Positions 7,059 through 14,137 of a stretch of 31,018 nt of DNA are shown here, piece after piece. The stretch comes from a virus. Position numbers and translations under genes: made by a program. Where the stretch lies: IMG/VR virus record IMGVR_UViG_3300018078_000004, positions 1 to 31,018 of that record; one strand, written 5' to 3'. The notes beneath the pieces were generated by a model, which saw only the letters and a program-made list of their open reading frames with translations, made no database searches and had not been told where the DNA came from. Numbering within the stretch: position 1 is the first letter of the stretch; each line of letters begins with the position of its first letter.

Positions 7059-8090
7059 TCAGTCCTCCTTTTTGATAGTACCTTTGTGTTTAAGACGAAT
7101 ACCGAGCTTCCATGCGCTTTCATTTGTATATACTGATCCAAGATAGTCAAGCCCTTTTGGAGCTTCCGGCTGCAGAGCGTGGTGTAAAAGCATCGTGTCG
7201 TGGACAGCGTTCCTGACAGGAACCCCGTACGTCTTCCACAAGCGGGACATATCAAATATACCATTCTGGAACACCTTTGCTACAGGAGAGTCTAGCACCT
7301 TCCGCACCCAGGCCCAGGCGGCCATCTCGGCCTCGAGTGAGGGCCAATAGTTTCCGCCCGGCTTTCGTAGGTCCTCGAACGGCACTACGAGTGCTATGTC
7401 GATCGCGGGCGAAAAGCCTATGCAGGTTATTCGATCCCCTCTGGTTTCGATATCCACAGAGAGATAGGTAGCTCTTGCGATGAACTTTTCGGCGAACCAG
7501 TCGAGTTCTGAGAGGAGCGGTTCGGTATATATGGATCGCTGAGGGCGTCGTATCTCTGGGTATTCACTTTCGCGACGTGCTTTTTGTAGATCGAGGATAG
7601 TCACATGCCTAGACTCGTAGCTACCTTGGAGGATATAGGAGGGGTGGAATGTTGGGAGGCACTTTTTTCCTGCCAGAATGGAGGAACTTGCGACTGCCCC
7701 ACGAAGTTTCGATATTCTACCGTCACGTAGTATTGCCCAGGCGGCAGTTCCCCCGAGACAGACAATGACATTTGGATCAGCTTTAGTAAGTTCTGCGTAA
7801 AGTCTGTCGAGTTCAGGGAGAAATTCATCGCGGATGTACTTGCCAGATGATAGCGGCGGGAGCGCATGACGAACCTCCTTACGGGTTGCACATAGGTTCT
7901 CGATCTTATTAGTCGGGCGCGGCCGCAAGTTGAAGCAGTTCGTGAGAAAGCAATCGGCTCGGACGATCCCGGCCTCGGTCAACATAGAGTTCAACTGCCA
8001 GCCCGCAGGCCCGACGAATGGCATCCGTGCACGCTCCTCGTGCTCGCCCCAGGCCTCTCCGACGAGGGCTATTTTATACTTTGTTGACAT
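7059..8090 (-). CDS. Uracil-DNA glycosylase-like domain fused to the N-terminal part of a 3'-5' exonuclease
   Basis: This 343-residue protein has two parts. Residues 1-170 look like a family 4/5-type uracil-DNA glycosylase: VGEAWGEHEE (10-19), MPFVGPAG (23-30) and FHPSYIL (148-154). Residues about 195-343 look like a DEDDy exonuclease: Exo I YLSVDIET with Asp213/Glu215, Exo II AKVFQNGIFDM with Asp280, and then the HDTMLLHHAL...GLDYLGSVY segment that usually precedes Exo III. The protein stops before Exo III, which is found in the polymerase protein. A related arrangement, glycosylase plus polymerase, is known in SPO1-like phages. The start overlaps the upstream gene by 17 bases. Proofreading would need assembly with the polymerase. 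Confidence 0.8.
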   Translation of the reverse strand: MSTKYKIALVGEAWGEHEERARMPFVGPAGWQLNSMLTEAGIVRADCFLTNCFNLRPRPTNKIENLCATRKEVRHALPPLSSGKYIRDEFLPELDRLYAELTKADPNVIVCLGGTAAWAILRDGRISKLRGAVASSSILAGKKCLPTFHPSYILQGSYESRHVTILDLQKARRESEYPEIRRPQRSIYTEPLLSELDWFAEKFIARATYLSVDIETRGDRITCIGFSPAIDIALVVPFEDLRKPGGNYWPSLEAEMAAWAWVRKVLDSPVAKVFQNGIFDMSRLWKTYGVPVRNAVHDTMLLHHALQPEAPKGLDYLGSVYTNESAWKLGIRLKHKGTIKKED

Positions 8091-8295
8091 TTGTCATAGA
8101 CCGAAGAACTTGCTCGCGAATGGCTATGGCAAAACAAGCTACAAGGCCTTCCATATCTTCACTTAGGTTGGCCGTCAGCGATCTGCCTCCTTCGTGCCGC
8201 TTGCGGTACATAGCGGCTCGCAGTTCGAGATACTCCCAATCAAGATACTCGATCTCGCCAACAGAGTTTATCTTACACCACATTCTGCCTTGCAT
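8074..8295 (-). CDS. Small helical protein of unknown function (73 residues)
   Basis: Starts at ATG 8295, which shares a base with the stop of the HTH gene (TAATG), and has GGAG 6 bases upstream. A GTG at 8307 in the same frame is less likely. The product is charged and helical, with EYLDWEYLELRAAMYRKRHEG and a C-terminal hydrophobic/amphipathic stretch (GLVACFAIAIREQVL). I recognise no family. It lies directly before the glycosylase/exonuclease gene and overlaps it by 17 bases, so it is part of the same translation-coupled run. Confidence 0.6.
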   Translation of the reverse strand: MQGRMWCKINSVGEIEYLDWEYLELRAAMYRKRHEGGRSLTANLSEDMEGLVACFAIAIREQVLRSMTNVNKV

Positions 8296-8468
8296 TATGG
8301 TCTCCACGGGACGCCACGGAAAACTCGATAGGCCAATCTATGCCCCGCTTTTTGGCAGACTATATAAGCATTCTGTCTTGACATTTCGAGTATTCGTGCG
8401 ATTTCCGCATAGCTCTTGCCTTCAAGGAACAGATCAAGGGCCTTTGCGCGTTTCTCCCAATCGTGCAC
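8295..8468 (-). CDS. Small helix-turn-helix protein, start uncertain
   Basis: The segment ALDLFLEGKSYAEIARIL followed by EMSRQNAYIVCQKAG reads as a classic helix-turn-helix of the resolvase/sigma type, where recognition residues follow the A-E-I-A turn. The frame stays open far upstream inside the methyltransferase gene. I chose GTG 8468 (57 residues) because AGAAG/GGAAG precede it and it limits overlap with the methyltransferase end to 35 bases. It is likely a small DNA-binding regulator, perhaps of this gene block. Its C-terminus overlaps the next gene's ATG. Confidence 0.6.
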   Translation of the reverse strand: MHDWEKRAKALDLFLEGKSYAEIARILEMSRQNAYIVCQKAGHRLAYRVFRGVPWRP

Positions 8469-9774
8469 CCGCTTCCGCTTCTGTGGCTTTTCGAAGTCTT
8501 CTACTTTTTTCCAGGGCCTCTTTTGCCAATAGGGCGAATTCTGAGCTGACTTCAATTCCCAAGCAGTTTTTACAGCCAAGAGATTCAGCCGCTCGCAAGG
8601 CACTGCCACTTCCACAAGTGGGATCGAGCAGAACCGTATTCTCGTCGCACAGCATCCCAAAGAAGTGGCGCAGCATTGGCTCGGGTTTTTCTGACATATG
8701 GCGGTCCCGTACTGTTGGAGCAGCGTAAGCGTTAGCCACTGCTCGAACGATCTTGCGGTCTCCGCGGCTTCCAAAAAGGCATGTTTCATATATCTGTCGA
8801 GGGCCACGTTCTGGGTCAGGGAGGATACCAGCGCCATCGCTTTTCATCCATATTAGAGGTTGGGGATTGATATTCCAGCCCATACGTTCGAGGGCGCGTG
8901 CAGTGGGCTCGTAGAGTCTGCTGTCGCCCTTGCGCATAGCGAACCAAAACATCAGATGGCATGACTGCGCCGTTAGGCGCTTGGTGGTTATCTCGAGAGC
9001 TGTCATGAGACGCTCCCACGTCTCGCGAGTATCGGTATAGCCTCCATGCGAGGCTGCTCCGCCCTGATTGAACTCATTAGCCTCGATCCCATAGGGAAAG
9101 TCACAGTGGATAAAGTTGAATCTGGAGCCCGTGGCTCTTTCCGACTGAGACCACTCTACGAAATCAGCAACCTGGATACTTTCCTGCGGCTGCTCGCCTT
9201 CGAGTTTCACGCCACCAAAGGTATTATGAAGCTTTTCTATCCCCTCCTGATAACGACGCTCAAGCGCCCGTTCGGTTATGCCAGCGGCTGTGGAGAGCTT
9301 TGGTGCTTCCAGCACGAGCTTGTTCCCACGTCTCATTTCCTCGTCGATCTGAAGAAGCCGACCAGTATGCTGTGGGGATAGACCAATAGCGCTAGCAGTA
9401 TCATTTTGCCCCCAGTTGGTTTCCTCGCGCGCGCGAATAGAGTGATATCGAGCTACGGCGCGGACTTGGTCTTGCCAGGATATGTCCTGGCGTTTGATGT
9501 TCTCTTCGAGTTCGATAGCCTCGAGTTTCGCGGGCTCGAGTTCATCCACAAATTGAACTGGGATATTCGTCCATCCGAGCTTCGTACAGGCGGAAAGTCG
9601 CCGCTCGCCAGCGACCAGATCGCGCTGACGGGTTACGACGATAGGGTGAATAAGTCCGAGACGACGGATGGAGTCCATCAGAACGTCGATGTCCTTGAGT
9701 TCCCGTCGTTGGCGCTCGTCCCGCTTGACTGTGATGCTGTCAAGCGGGACCATATGGAAAATTCCAGAAGTCAT
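8434..9774 (-). CDS. ParB-like nuclease/partition domain fused to DNA methyltransferase
   Basis: A 446-residue fusion. Residues about 5-145 match the ParB/Srx fold: VPLDSITVKRDERQR, LGLIHPIVV, LVAGERRLSA (GERR 56-59) and ELEENIKRQDISW, then an HTH-like stretch ASAIGLSPQHTGRLL. Residues about 218-425 form an amino-methyltransferase with motif IV as DFPYG (225-229; the usual form is DPPY) and motif I as DPTCGSGS (384-391), in the order seen in beta-class enzymes. SEKPEPMLRHF is also typical. It probably methylates adenine or cytosine N4 at a specific site, for self-marking or regulation. ATG 9774 overlaps the upstream stop (ATGA). No partner restriction enzyme is visible. Confidence 0.85.
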   Translation of the reverse strand: MTSGIFHMVPLDSITVKRDERQRRELKDIDVLMDSIRRLGLIHPIVVTRQRDLVAGERRLSACTKLGWTNIPVQFVDELEPAKLEAIELEENIKRQDISWQDQVRAVARYHSIRAREETNWGQNDTASAIGLSPQHTGRLLQIDEEMRRGNKLVLEAPKLSTAAGITERALERRYQEGIEKLHNTFGGVKLEGEQPQESIQVADFVEWSQSERATGSRFNFIHCDFPYGIEANEFNQGGAASHGGYTDTRETWERLMTALEITTKRLTAQSCHLMFWFAMRKGDSRLYEPTARALERMGWNINPQPLIWMKSDGAGILPDPERGPRQIYETCLFGSRGDRKIVRAVANAYAAPTVRDRHMSEKPEPMLRHFFGMLCDENTVLLDPTCGSGSALRAAESLGCKNCLGIEVSSEFALLAKEALEKSRRLRKATEAEAGARLGETRKGP

Positions 9775-9914
9775 GGTACGTCTACCTTCTGTAGCGCTTC
9801 TTCTACATCCCTCATCATATCGAATGCTCGAAGTTTCTTTTCTTCTGTGAGTGACATTTGCTGAGCCCATATAGCGAGCAAGGACATAAGCGCTAGCAGC
9901 TGCGTAAGAGTCAT
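9771..9914 (-). CDS. 47-residue peptide with hydrophobic N-terminus
   Basis: The gene encodes a hydrophobic stretch (LTQLLALMSLLAIWAQQ) followed by a charged amphipathic helix (EEKKLRAFDMMRDVEEALQ). ATG overlaps the stop of the coiled-coil gene upstream and its stop overlaps the ATG of the ParB-methyltransferase, both as ATGA. AGAAGG near its end can serve as the Shine-Dalgarno for the fusion gene. No known family. It could be a membrane-associated helical adaptor, but function cannot be assigned. Confidence 0.65.
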   Translation of the reverse strand: MTLTQLLALMSLLAIWAQQMSLTEEKKLRAFDMMRDVEEALQKVDVP

Positions 9915-10393
9915 TTCAGCGCTTCCTCAACAGCCTGATGGGCCTCTTCAGAATGGTCTTCGGTAAGATTGGGCAACTCCTCGCGGTTCAGATCGAGTAT
10001 GATCTTGGTGGCGACACTGAGCTTGGCCCGTTGGGAGTTGAGCTTATCCTGATTAGCCTCACCTCGTACCCGCAGCGTCTCGCAATCGACGTTGAGGATC
10101 TCGTTCGCCTTTTCGACAGTGGCCAGTCGGCCCTTAAGTTCGTAGATCTCGGTCTTAAGTTGAGTGACTTCGATCTCGTAACGGGCTTTTGCATCACGTA
10201 GTTCGTTCTCGAGTTCCTCCCACTGCTGTGCAGCCTCGGCAGCGCGCTCGGATCGAGCAGACGCACGAGGGGGTCTGGCGATGGCCCCTGGAGTGTTGAT
10301 AAAGCTTGGAACTGCCATGTTTTCATCAGCCATGAGGGGTTCCTTTCTTCTGTTGGGCTTGCGCTTTCCGTACAGGTCTAGAATGCTACTCAT
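9911..10393 (-). CDS. Coiled-coil protein of unknown function
   Basis: A 160-residue protein. A basic N-terminus (LYGKRKPNRRKEP) and a Pro/Ala/Arg linker (about 38-50) lead into a long coiled coil (about 50-140) with heptads such as WEELENELRDAKARYEIEV. The acidic C-terminus ends EDHSEEAHQAVEEALK. AAGGAG lies 7 bases before the ATG, and the start overlaps the stop of the Cys-rich gene (ATGA). It is probably a scaffold or DNA-associated oligomer; no family is recognised. Confidence 0.7.
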   Translation of the reverse strand: MSSILDLYGKRKPNRRKEPLMADENMAVPSFINTPGAIARPPRASARSERAAEAAQQWEELENELRDAKARYEIEVTQLKTEIYELKGRLATVEKANEILNVDCETLRVRGEANQDKLNSQRAKLSVATKIILDLNREELPNLTEDHSEEAHQAVEEALK

Positions 10394-10644
10394 GATTTTC
10401 TCCTTGGGTTCCGGGACTGTATGGGTGGTACCGTTTCGGTATCATACCGATTATTCACTATATCGGTATGACCGTTCACTGCCGCACGCCACTCTCCACA
10501 CCAGGCTTCGTGCCGAAGGAGTGGAAAGAAAGTCGTAACTTGCTTGCCATCGACCCTGGTGATGGCTGGAGGATATCTACAGCAGGTGATCGAAGTCTCG
10601 TCGTTTGCCCGACTGTAGTAACAGTTTTCACAACACTCTGCCAT
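10390..10644 (-). CDS. Cys-rich, probably zinc-binding small protein
   Basis: An 84-residue protein with cysteines grouped as CCENC near residue 4, a CC pair at about 21 and a CGEW at about 49, consistent with a four-cysteine zinc site. Similar short Cys-cluster proteins are common in phage early regions, usually without known function. A very good AGGAGG Shine-Dalgarno lies 5 bases before ATG 10644. The tail is polar and likely flexible. Zinc binding is inferred from spacing only. Confidence 0.7.
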   Translation of the reverse strand: MAECCENCYYSRANDETSITCCRYPPAITRVDGKQVTTFFPLLRHEAWCGEWRAAVNGHTDIVNNRYDTETVPPIQSRNPRRKS

Positions 10645-10734
10645 ATCGACCTCCTGGGAGGAAACCGGAGAGCCTCAACGAATGTCCAGCGCTGGACTCC
10701 CCGGTCCTCGATACACAGTCTGAGGAGTCAGCAC
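10645..10734 (-). other. Short untranslated spacer with two hairpin-forming sequences
   Basis: This 90-base spacer is one of the few gaps in the minus-strand gene run. It contains a perfect 14-base palindrome, GTCCAGCGCTGGAC (10684-10697). It also holds most of a 7-bp hairpin, GTCTGAG/CTCAGAC, whose two arms are at 10718-10724 and 10734-10740 and reach into the stop of the upstream gene. No T-run follows either, so neither is a standard terminator. They may act as an RNA stability element, a regulator site or a weak attenuator. No convincing promoter was seen. Confidence 0.45.
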
Positions 10735-11424
10735 TCAGACGTGTGCAGTCGACTCGACCCGGTGATACACCCGCTTGCCGTCTTGCGACAGTTCATGACG
10801 GAGTTTCACCAGTAACTGTTTGCCTGGAGCCTCGGCAACAATCTGCGTAAGAGTTTTGTCGCCCTCCGCGATACCGAGATGTTCTACGAGCATCTCCTTG
10901 AGCCGATACGCAGCCGCCTCGGTAATGTAGAAATCTGACTCGATGATCTTCCCGACGATCTGCTGCTCTGCAGCCTGACCCGCATCAACTCCATCGAACG
11001 GCGCCAGGATCTTGAACTTGAACTTCAGAAAATCAGTCTGCTTCTGACTGGACTTTCCGGGCGCAGGAGGCCCATCCACAAGACAGTGATAAACTCCGAC
11101 CGGATAGGCCGGTGGCGCCTTGATCTCTGATGCAGGCTTATTCAGGATTTCCTCAAAGCTCGCCATTTTTACCTCCATGGCAGTATTGTTAACGGGACGA
11201 GGCGCTAGGGCCTCTATATCTATCTTATCCCACACTGGTGTGGGCGTTAGTAGTATAGCATCCACGACCAGCCTTTTCAGTGGGGCAAGTGGGAAGCGAT
11301 ACAGGCTTCCAATTTTTACCACTGGGATTTCTCCATTGCGGGCAGCTTTGTAGACAGAAGCTATACTAATACCAAGTAGTTCACTCGCCTCCTTTGCACT
11401 GATGGTTTTTGGAAAGCTAGACAT
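10735..11424 (-). CDS. HTH (excisionase-type) N-terminus fused to ssDNA-binding-like domain
   Basis: A 229-residue frame. Residues about 7-60 match helix-turn-helix family 17/excisionase proteins: TISAKEASELLGISIASVYK, then GEIPVVKIGSLYRFP. Residues about 87-229, beginning MASFEEILNKPASEIK, look like a separate phage protein of the DUF669/ssDNA-binding kind (YPVGVYHCLVDGPP...KFKFKIL...RLKEMLVEHLGI). An internal ATG at 11166 has GGAGG 5 bases upstream, so the second domain may also be made alone (143 residues). AGGAG lies 7 bases before the first ATG. A recombination-linked role fits the adjacent Sak4-like and nuclease genes. Confidence 0.65.
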   Translation of the reverse strand: MSSFPKTISAKEASELLGISIASVYKAARNGEIPVVKIGSLYRFPLAPLKRLVVDAILLTPTPVWDKIDIEALAPRPVNNTAMEVKMASFEEILNKPASEIKAPPAYPVGVYHCLVDGPPAPGKSSQKQTDFLKFKFKILAPFDGVDAGQAAEQQIVGKIIESDFYITEAAAYRLKEMLVEHLGIAEGDKTLTQIVAEAPGKQLLVKLRHELSQDGKRVYHRVESTAHV

Positions 11425-11433
11425 TTCTGACTC

Positions 11434-11751
11434 CTATGACCGAGGGTGATTATGGAAGTATCTTCTCATGTTCTCGGCCTGACTAACATTGAGAAGATTT
11501 AGAACTCTGTTATTAGACTTGTTCTCATCGAGATGATCTATAGTGATAGGCCACTTTCCGTGGATATAAAGCCAGACAAGAACATGAGCGTAGTAGCTGT
11601 GTCCATTTATCTTTAGATGAACATAGCCATCTTTTCTTTGGTGACCGGCTCTCATTCCATATATGACTCTTGATTTTGGCTGCTTCCAGTGAAAATGTCC
11701 GGTACAAGGATTGTACCGTAGCATTCTTCTGAGTCTAATCTGCGTAAGCAT
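11434..11751 (-). CDS. HNH homing endonuclease 1
   Basis: A 105-residue HNH protein with the usual small-phage layout: N-terminal LRYNPCTGHFHWKQP, central GYVHLKINGHSYYAHVLVWLY, then the HNH core ITIDHLDENKSNNRVLNLLNVSQAENM. Such enzymes nick or cut DNA and spread by homing. It is inserted between the Sak4-like gene and the HTH gene, and its stop lies within the Shine-Dalgarno of the next gene (TAGGAGTCAG). Codon composition is more A+T-rich than the neighbours, consistent with mobility. No intron is evident. Confidence 0.9.
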   Translation of the reverse strand: MLTQIRLRRMLRYNPCTGHFHWKQPKSRVIYGMRAGHQRKDGYVHLKINGHSYYAHVLVWLYIHGKWPITIDHLDENKSNNRVLNLLNVSQAENMRRYFHNHPRS

Positions 11752-11752
11752 T

Positions 11753-12547
11753 CTACGACCTCACTGTATCAAAAAATGTAGCTAGTCCCGTTTCGATAGG
11801 TAAAGTTGGAAGCATCTTGAAACTCGCAGGGTTCGCCAGGTCGATCATGGCAGTCGCCGCCGTTTGTATTTGGCGCTTGCCGCCCGGGCCGGTCTGCGCG
11901 AGTGCGACAGAATTGAAGTAAGTGGGTATCTGCGGGGAGAGAGCGGACCCCACAGCCGTCGGATATCCTTTTTTCGTCCCGTCTGGATTATCAACGTAGC
12001 GCACGTGGCTGATAACAATAACGTTTGTTCTGAATGTTTCAGATGTGAGTAGGGCGAGCACATTCTCAACAGCGTCTTGAGCATCTTTATAGACTGCGCG
12101 TACGTCATATTTACCATCCTTCGAGCGCGGGACCAGAGGCTCTCTGAACCGGAATGCAGCATCGGACATGAATGTCAGGGAGTCGACGACGAGGATCACC
12201 TCCTCGCCCCAGTTGGCCGGAATGCCCATATCCACTGTTTCGTATTTCCAGTGATCGAGCATTTTCAGCCCTTCGATAAAGGCCGTGGCGGTCCCATCCA
12301 CCACAGTTCCGATGGGGGTGGCCTTTAGCTTGTCGCGGAGCGTACGAAACTCGACGCGGTCAAGCAAAGTCGGGTTCTCTCGCTTGATGACCTGCGCGAG
12401 GGCGTCGAGCCCATTATCAAAATCGAGTATGCGAAGCTTGTATTTCTTCACAAGCGACGCAAGTCCGCCGGTCTTGCCGGACTTGGAGTCCCCGATCAAG
12501 AGGAGCTTCGTAAACTTACTCGACTGATGTTGCGTCAGGTTTGGCAT
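11753..12547 (-). CDS. Sak4-like RecA-fold ATPase (AAA_24 type)
   Basis: A 264-residue ATPase. Walker A is LLIGDSKSGKTGG (about 16-28), and Walker B is VILVVDSLTFM with Asp122. An acidic LDFDNGLDAL follows Walker A, as in phage AAA_24/Sak4 proteins. Sak4 proteins are RecA-like phage recombinases that act with an SSB to anneal or exchange single strands. The neighbours support this: a Cas4/RecB-like nuclease upstream and an ssDNA-binding-like protein downstream. The start overlaps the preceding gene by 32 bases. Confidence 0.85.
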   Translation of the reverse strand: MPNLTQHQSSKFTKLLLIGDSKSGKTGGLASLVKKYKLRILDFDNGLDALAQVIKRENPTLLDRVEFRTLRDKLKATPIGTVVDGTATAFIEGLKMLDHWKYETVDMGIPANWGEEVILVVDSLTFMSDAAFRFREPLVPRSKDGKYDVRAVYKDAQDAVENVLALLTSETFRTNVIVISHVRYVDNPDGTKKGYPTAVGSALSPQIPTYFNSVALAQTGPGGKRQIQTAATAMIDLANPASFKMLPTLPIETGLATFFDTVRS

Positions 12548-12728
12548 TTGGTGGATTTTCCTCTACATCTATGACCAGTTGCATCTTCGCCCAGATAATA
12601 GTCTTGATCCAGTTTGGCGCGCTCGTTGTGAGTCTGACACCGTTACCGAGTTCGACTCGCAACTGGCCGTCCACGAGCGTCACCGCGTCCGGTTCCAGCG
12701 GGAACTCCATTATAACACTACCGCTCAT
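12516..12728 (-). CDS. 70-residue protein of unknown function
   Basis: A small beta-rich protein (SVIMEFPLEPDAVTLVDGQL, RVELGNGVRLTT) with a polar tail. Its ATG overlaps the stop of the 27-residue membrane peptide (ATGA), and its 3' end overlaps the Sak4-like gene by 32 bases. No family is recognised. Being directly upstream of the ATPase, it may be an accessory factor, but that is context only. Confidence 0.6.
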   Translation of the reverse strand: MSGSVIMEFPLEPDAVTLVDGQLRVELGNGVRLTTSAPNWIKTIIWAKMQLVIDVEENPPNAKPDATSVE

Positions 12729-12808
12729 TTGAATATCACCAGTATTACCATTAGGATAGCGAGTGCCAAGAACACCCTACAGATTATCTTGGAATAAGCT
12801 GGTCTCAT
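12725..12808 (-). CDS. 27-residue membrane peptide
   Basis: MRPAYSKIICRVF followed by a hydrophobic run LALAILMVILVIF and a terminal Lys. AGAGG precedes the ATG by 6 bases and the stop overlaps the next gene's ATG (ATGA). A longer frame extends upstream to 12973 but conflicts with the better 54-residue gene there. Function unknown; likely a single-pass inner-membrane peptide. Confidence 0.6.
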   Translation of the reverse strand: MRPAYSKIICRVFLALAILMVILVIFK

Positions 12809-12816
12809 TTGCGCCT

Positions 12817-12981
12817 CTATACGGGGGCTCCCCGGCCGCAGCGCGGACAGTAAGCATATGGCCTGAGACTGCCATCGCTGAAAGGACAGTCCCTGTACTC
12901 GAGCGGAGGCGGCCCGAACAGCCAGCACAGCCAGCGCGGACAGTTGTACTGCAACAGTTTCTCGGGTGTCCACTTACTCAT
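12817..12981 (-). CDS. 54-residue Cys-containing protein
   Basis: The protein has five cysteines, including a CPRCG pair near the C-terminus, an NCPRWLC pair near the start and a single DCP. A zinc-ribbon-like fold is plausible. Its ATG at 12981 overlaps the stop of the nuclease gene (ATGA); an upstream ATG at 13002 would require extra overlap with that gene. No known family. It is probably co-expressed with the nuclease. Confidence 0.65.
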   Translation of the reverse strand: MSKWTPEKLLQYNCPRWLCWLFGPPPLEYRDCPFSDGSLRPYAYCPRCGRGAPV

Positions 12982-13928
12982 CTCGGCACCAGGGGGTTCC
13001 ATTCGCGCCGCTCAAAGCTACTTTCGAGGAACTTGCCCCTGACCATAGGGCTCTTCGAGCAGATACCCCTAAAGATACAGCCGCCATACTTATGGCAGGA
13101 CTTGTCATTCTGCGGCCAATAGCCCTTATCGACATAGGACTCGGCCTGACGGATGTGGATCTGTGTGTCCTTCATCCACTCGTCGATCTGATCGGCGGTC
13201 TTGAACACGAACGAGCGAACAAAACGGCTGAAGCCGACCGCGATCTGTGCAGCGTCCACGATCACGCCTTTGACAGGGGTGTGGAAGGCGACTTGCGAGG
13301 CCACGGTGTAGAAGGACATTTGATTGTCTGGTTCGTACTGCTCGAAATAGTAGGAGCCGAGCGTGCTCGTGGTGGTCTTACGGTCCATCACAAAGGGCTG
13401 TTCTTGAAAGTCTACAACGCGATCGAGATAACCGCACATAGCGTAGGGAGTATTGAAATTGTAGTTGAACCCGGCGTCGAATTGGAAGTGCAGTTCGATC
13501 ATAGGCTTACCAGAGTCAGAACTCATTCGGGTCTTGGCGGGATCGTCGCGGAACTTGTCCAGATACCAGACGACGGTGCGAACGAGAAATTCACGACACT
13601 TGAGCGAGGTTTTATCCTCAATGGACAGATCTTTACTCGCACGCCAGGGCTTTCCGTCGCGCCAAGTGCGCTCAAGAACGCGCCTGACTGTATGAAGCAT
13701 TGCGCCATCGTGATCCAAGCCACTAAAACGGCTGCGCTCATAGCCTTCCAATGCCTCGTGATAGAGGATACCGAATTCAAGGTGAACGGACTCACCGCGC
13801 CCGACCCAACCCTCGATCATATGATACTGGTACTTGCGGGGGCACTCTTTGAGCCAACCGAGGGACGTGGAGTCCCAAGCCCACTGGGCTCGTGTACCAT
13901 CTACGAATGGCGAAGGCCATTTTTCCAT
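12978..13928 (-). CDS. PD-(D/E)XK nuclease with Fe-S cysteines, Cas4/RecB-like
   Basis: A 316-residue exonuclease-like protein. Motifs: KECPRKYQY with Cys29, FGILYHEALEGY with His57, MCGYLDRVV with Asp169, VMDRKTTTS with Asp182/Lys184, and DNQMSFY with Gln203. Three C-terminal cysteines (278, 284, 290; SCHKYGGC and FRGIC) plus Cys29 could hold a 4Fe-4S cluster as in AddB/Cas4 enzymes, though the spacing C-x5-C-x5-C differs from the usual form. It likely resects DNA ends for recombination. GGAGTCAG precedes the ATG. No CRISPR genes are present, so a Cas role is not implied. Confidence 0.85.
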   Translation of the reverse strand: MEKWPSPFVDGTRAQWAWDSTSLGWLKECPRKYQYHMIEGWVGRGESVHLEFGILYHEALEGYERSRFSGLDHDGAMLHTVRRVLERTWRDGKPWRASKDLSIEDKTSLKCREFLVRTVVWYLDKFRDDPAKTRMSSDSGKPMIELHFQFDAGFNYNFNTPYAMCGYLDRVVDFQEQPFVMDRKTTTSTLGSYYFEQYEPDNQMSFYTVASQVAFHTPVKGVIVDAAQIAVGFSRFVRSFVFKTADQIDEWMKDTQIHIRQAESYVDKGYWPQNDKSCHKYGGCIFRGICSKSPMVRGKFLESSFERREWNPLVPR

Positions 13929-13954
13929 TTTCTGACTCCATTAAAAGACAGCTT

Positions 13955-14137
13955 CTAAAGTCCAAGGTCCTTCAGTAGGTCATCGGTCTTAGATGACTTT
14001 TTCCTAGGCGCCACTGGCGCCTTAACTCCAAGTTCGTACTGGGCTTGCGCCTCGCGCATACGAGTGATGATCTTCGCGATATCCTGATCGGTGAGCGTCA
14101 AGGGATCGCGATCAAAGAGTTCACTGAGGTCGCTCAT
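13955..14137 (-). CDS. 60-residue helical protein
   Basis: The sequence is acidic at the start (MSDLSELFDRDPLTLTDQD), helical in the middle (IAKIITRMREAQAQYELG) and basic before the end (APRKKSSKTDDLLKDLGL). ATG overlaps the stop of the upstream Cys-rich gene (ATGA). It could bind a partner via the C-terminal DDLLKDLGL helix. No family is assigned. It directly precedes the nuclease gene. Confidence 0.65.
   Translation of the reverse strand: MSDLSELFDRDPLTLTDQDIAKIITRMREAQAQYELGVKAPVAPRKKSSKTDDLLKDLGL

Noticed and set aside
12725-12973. 82-residue minus frame
   Set aside because: Its first two thirds conflict with the 54-residue Cys-containing gene, and only the last 27 residues have start and coupling signals.
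12978-13928. Cas4 of a CRISPR system
   Set aside because: No repeats, Cas1/Cas2 or effector genes are present; phage recombination nucleases share the same motifs.
12966-13958. 330-residue plus-strand frame
   Set aside because: It is antisense to the well-supported nuclease gene, has no domain motifs, and reflects codon bias of the opposite strand.
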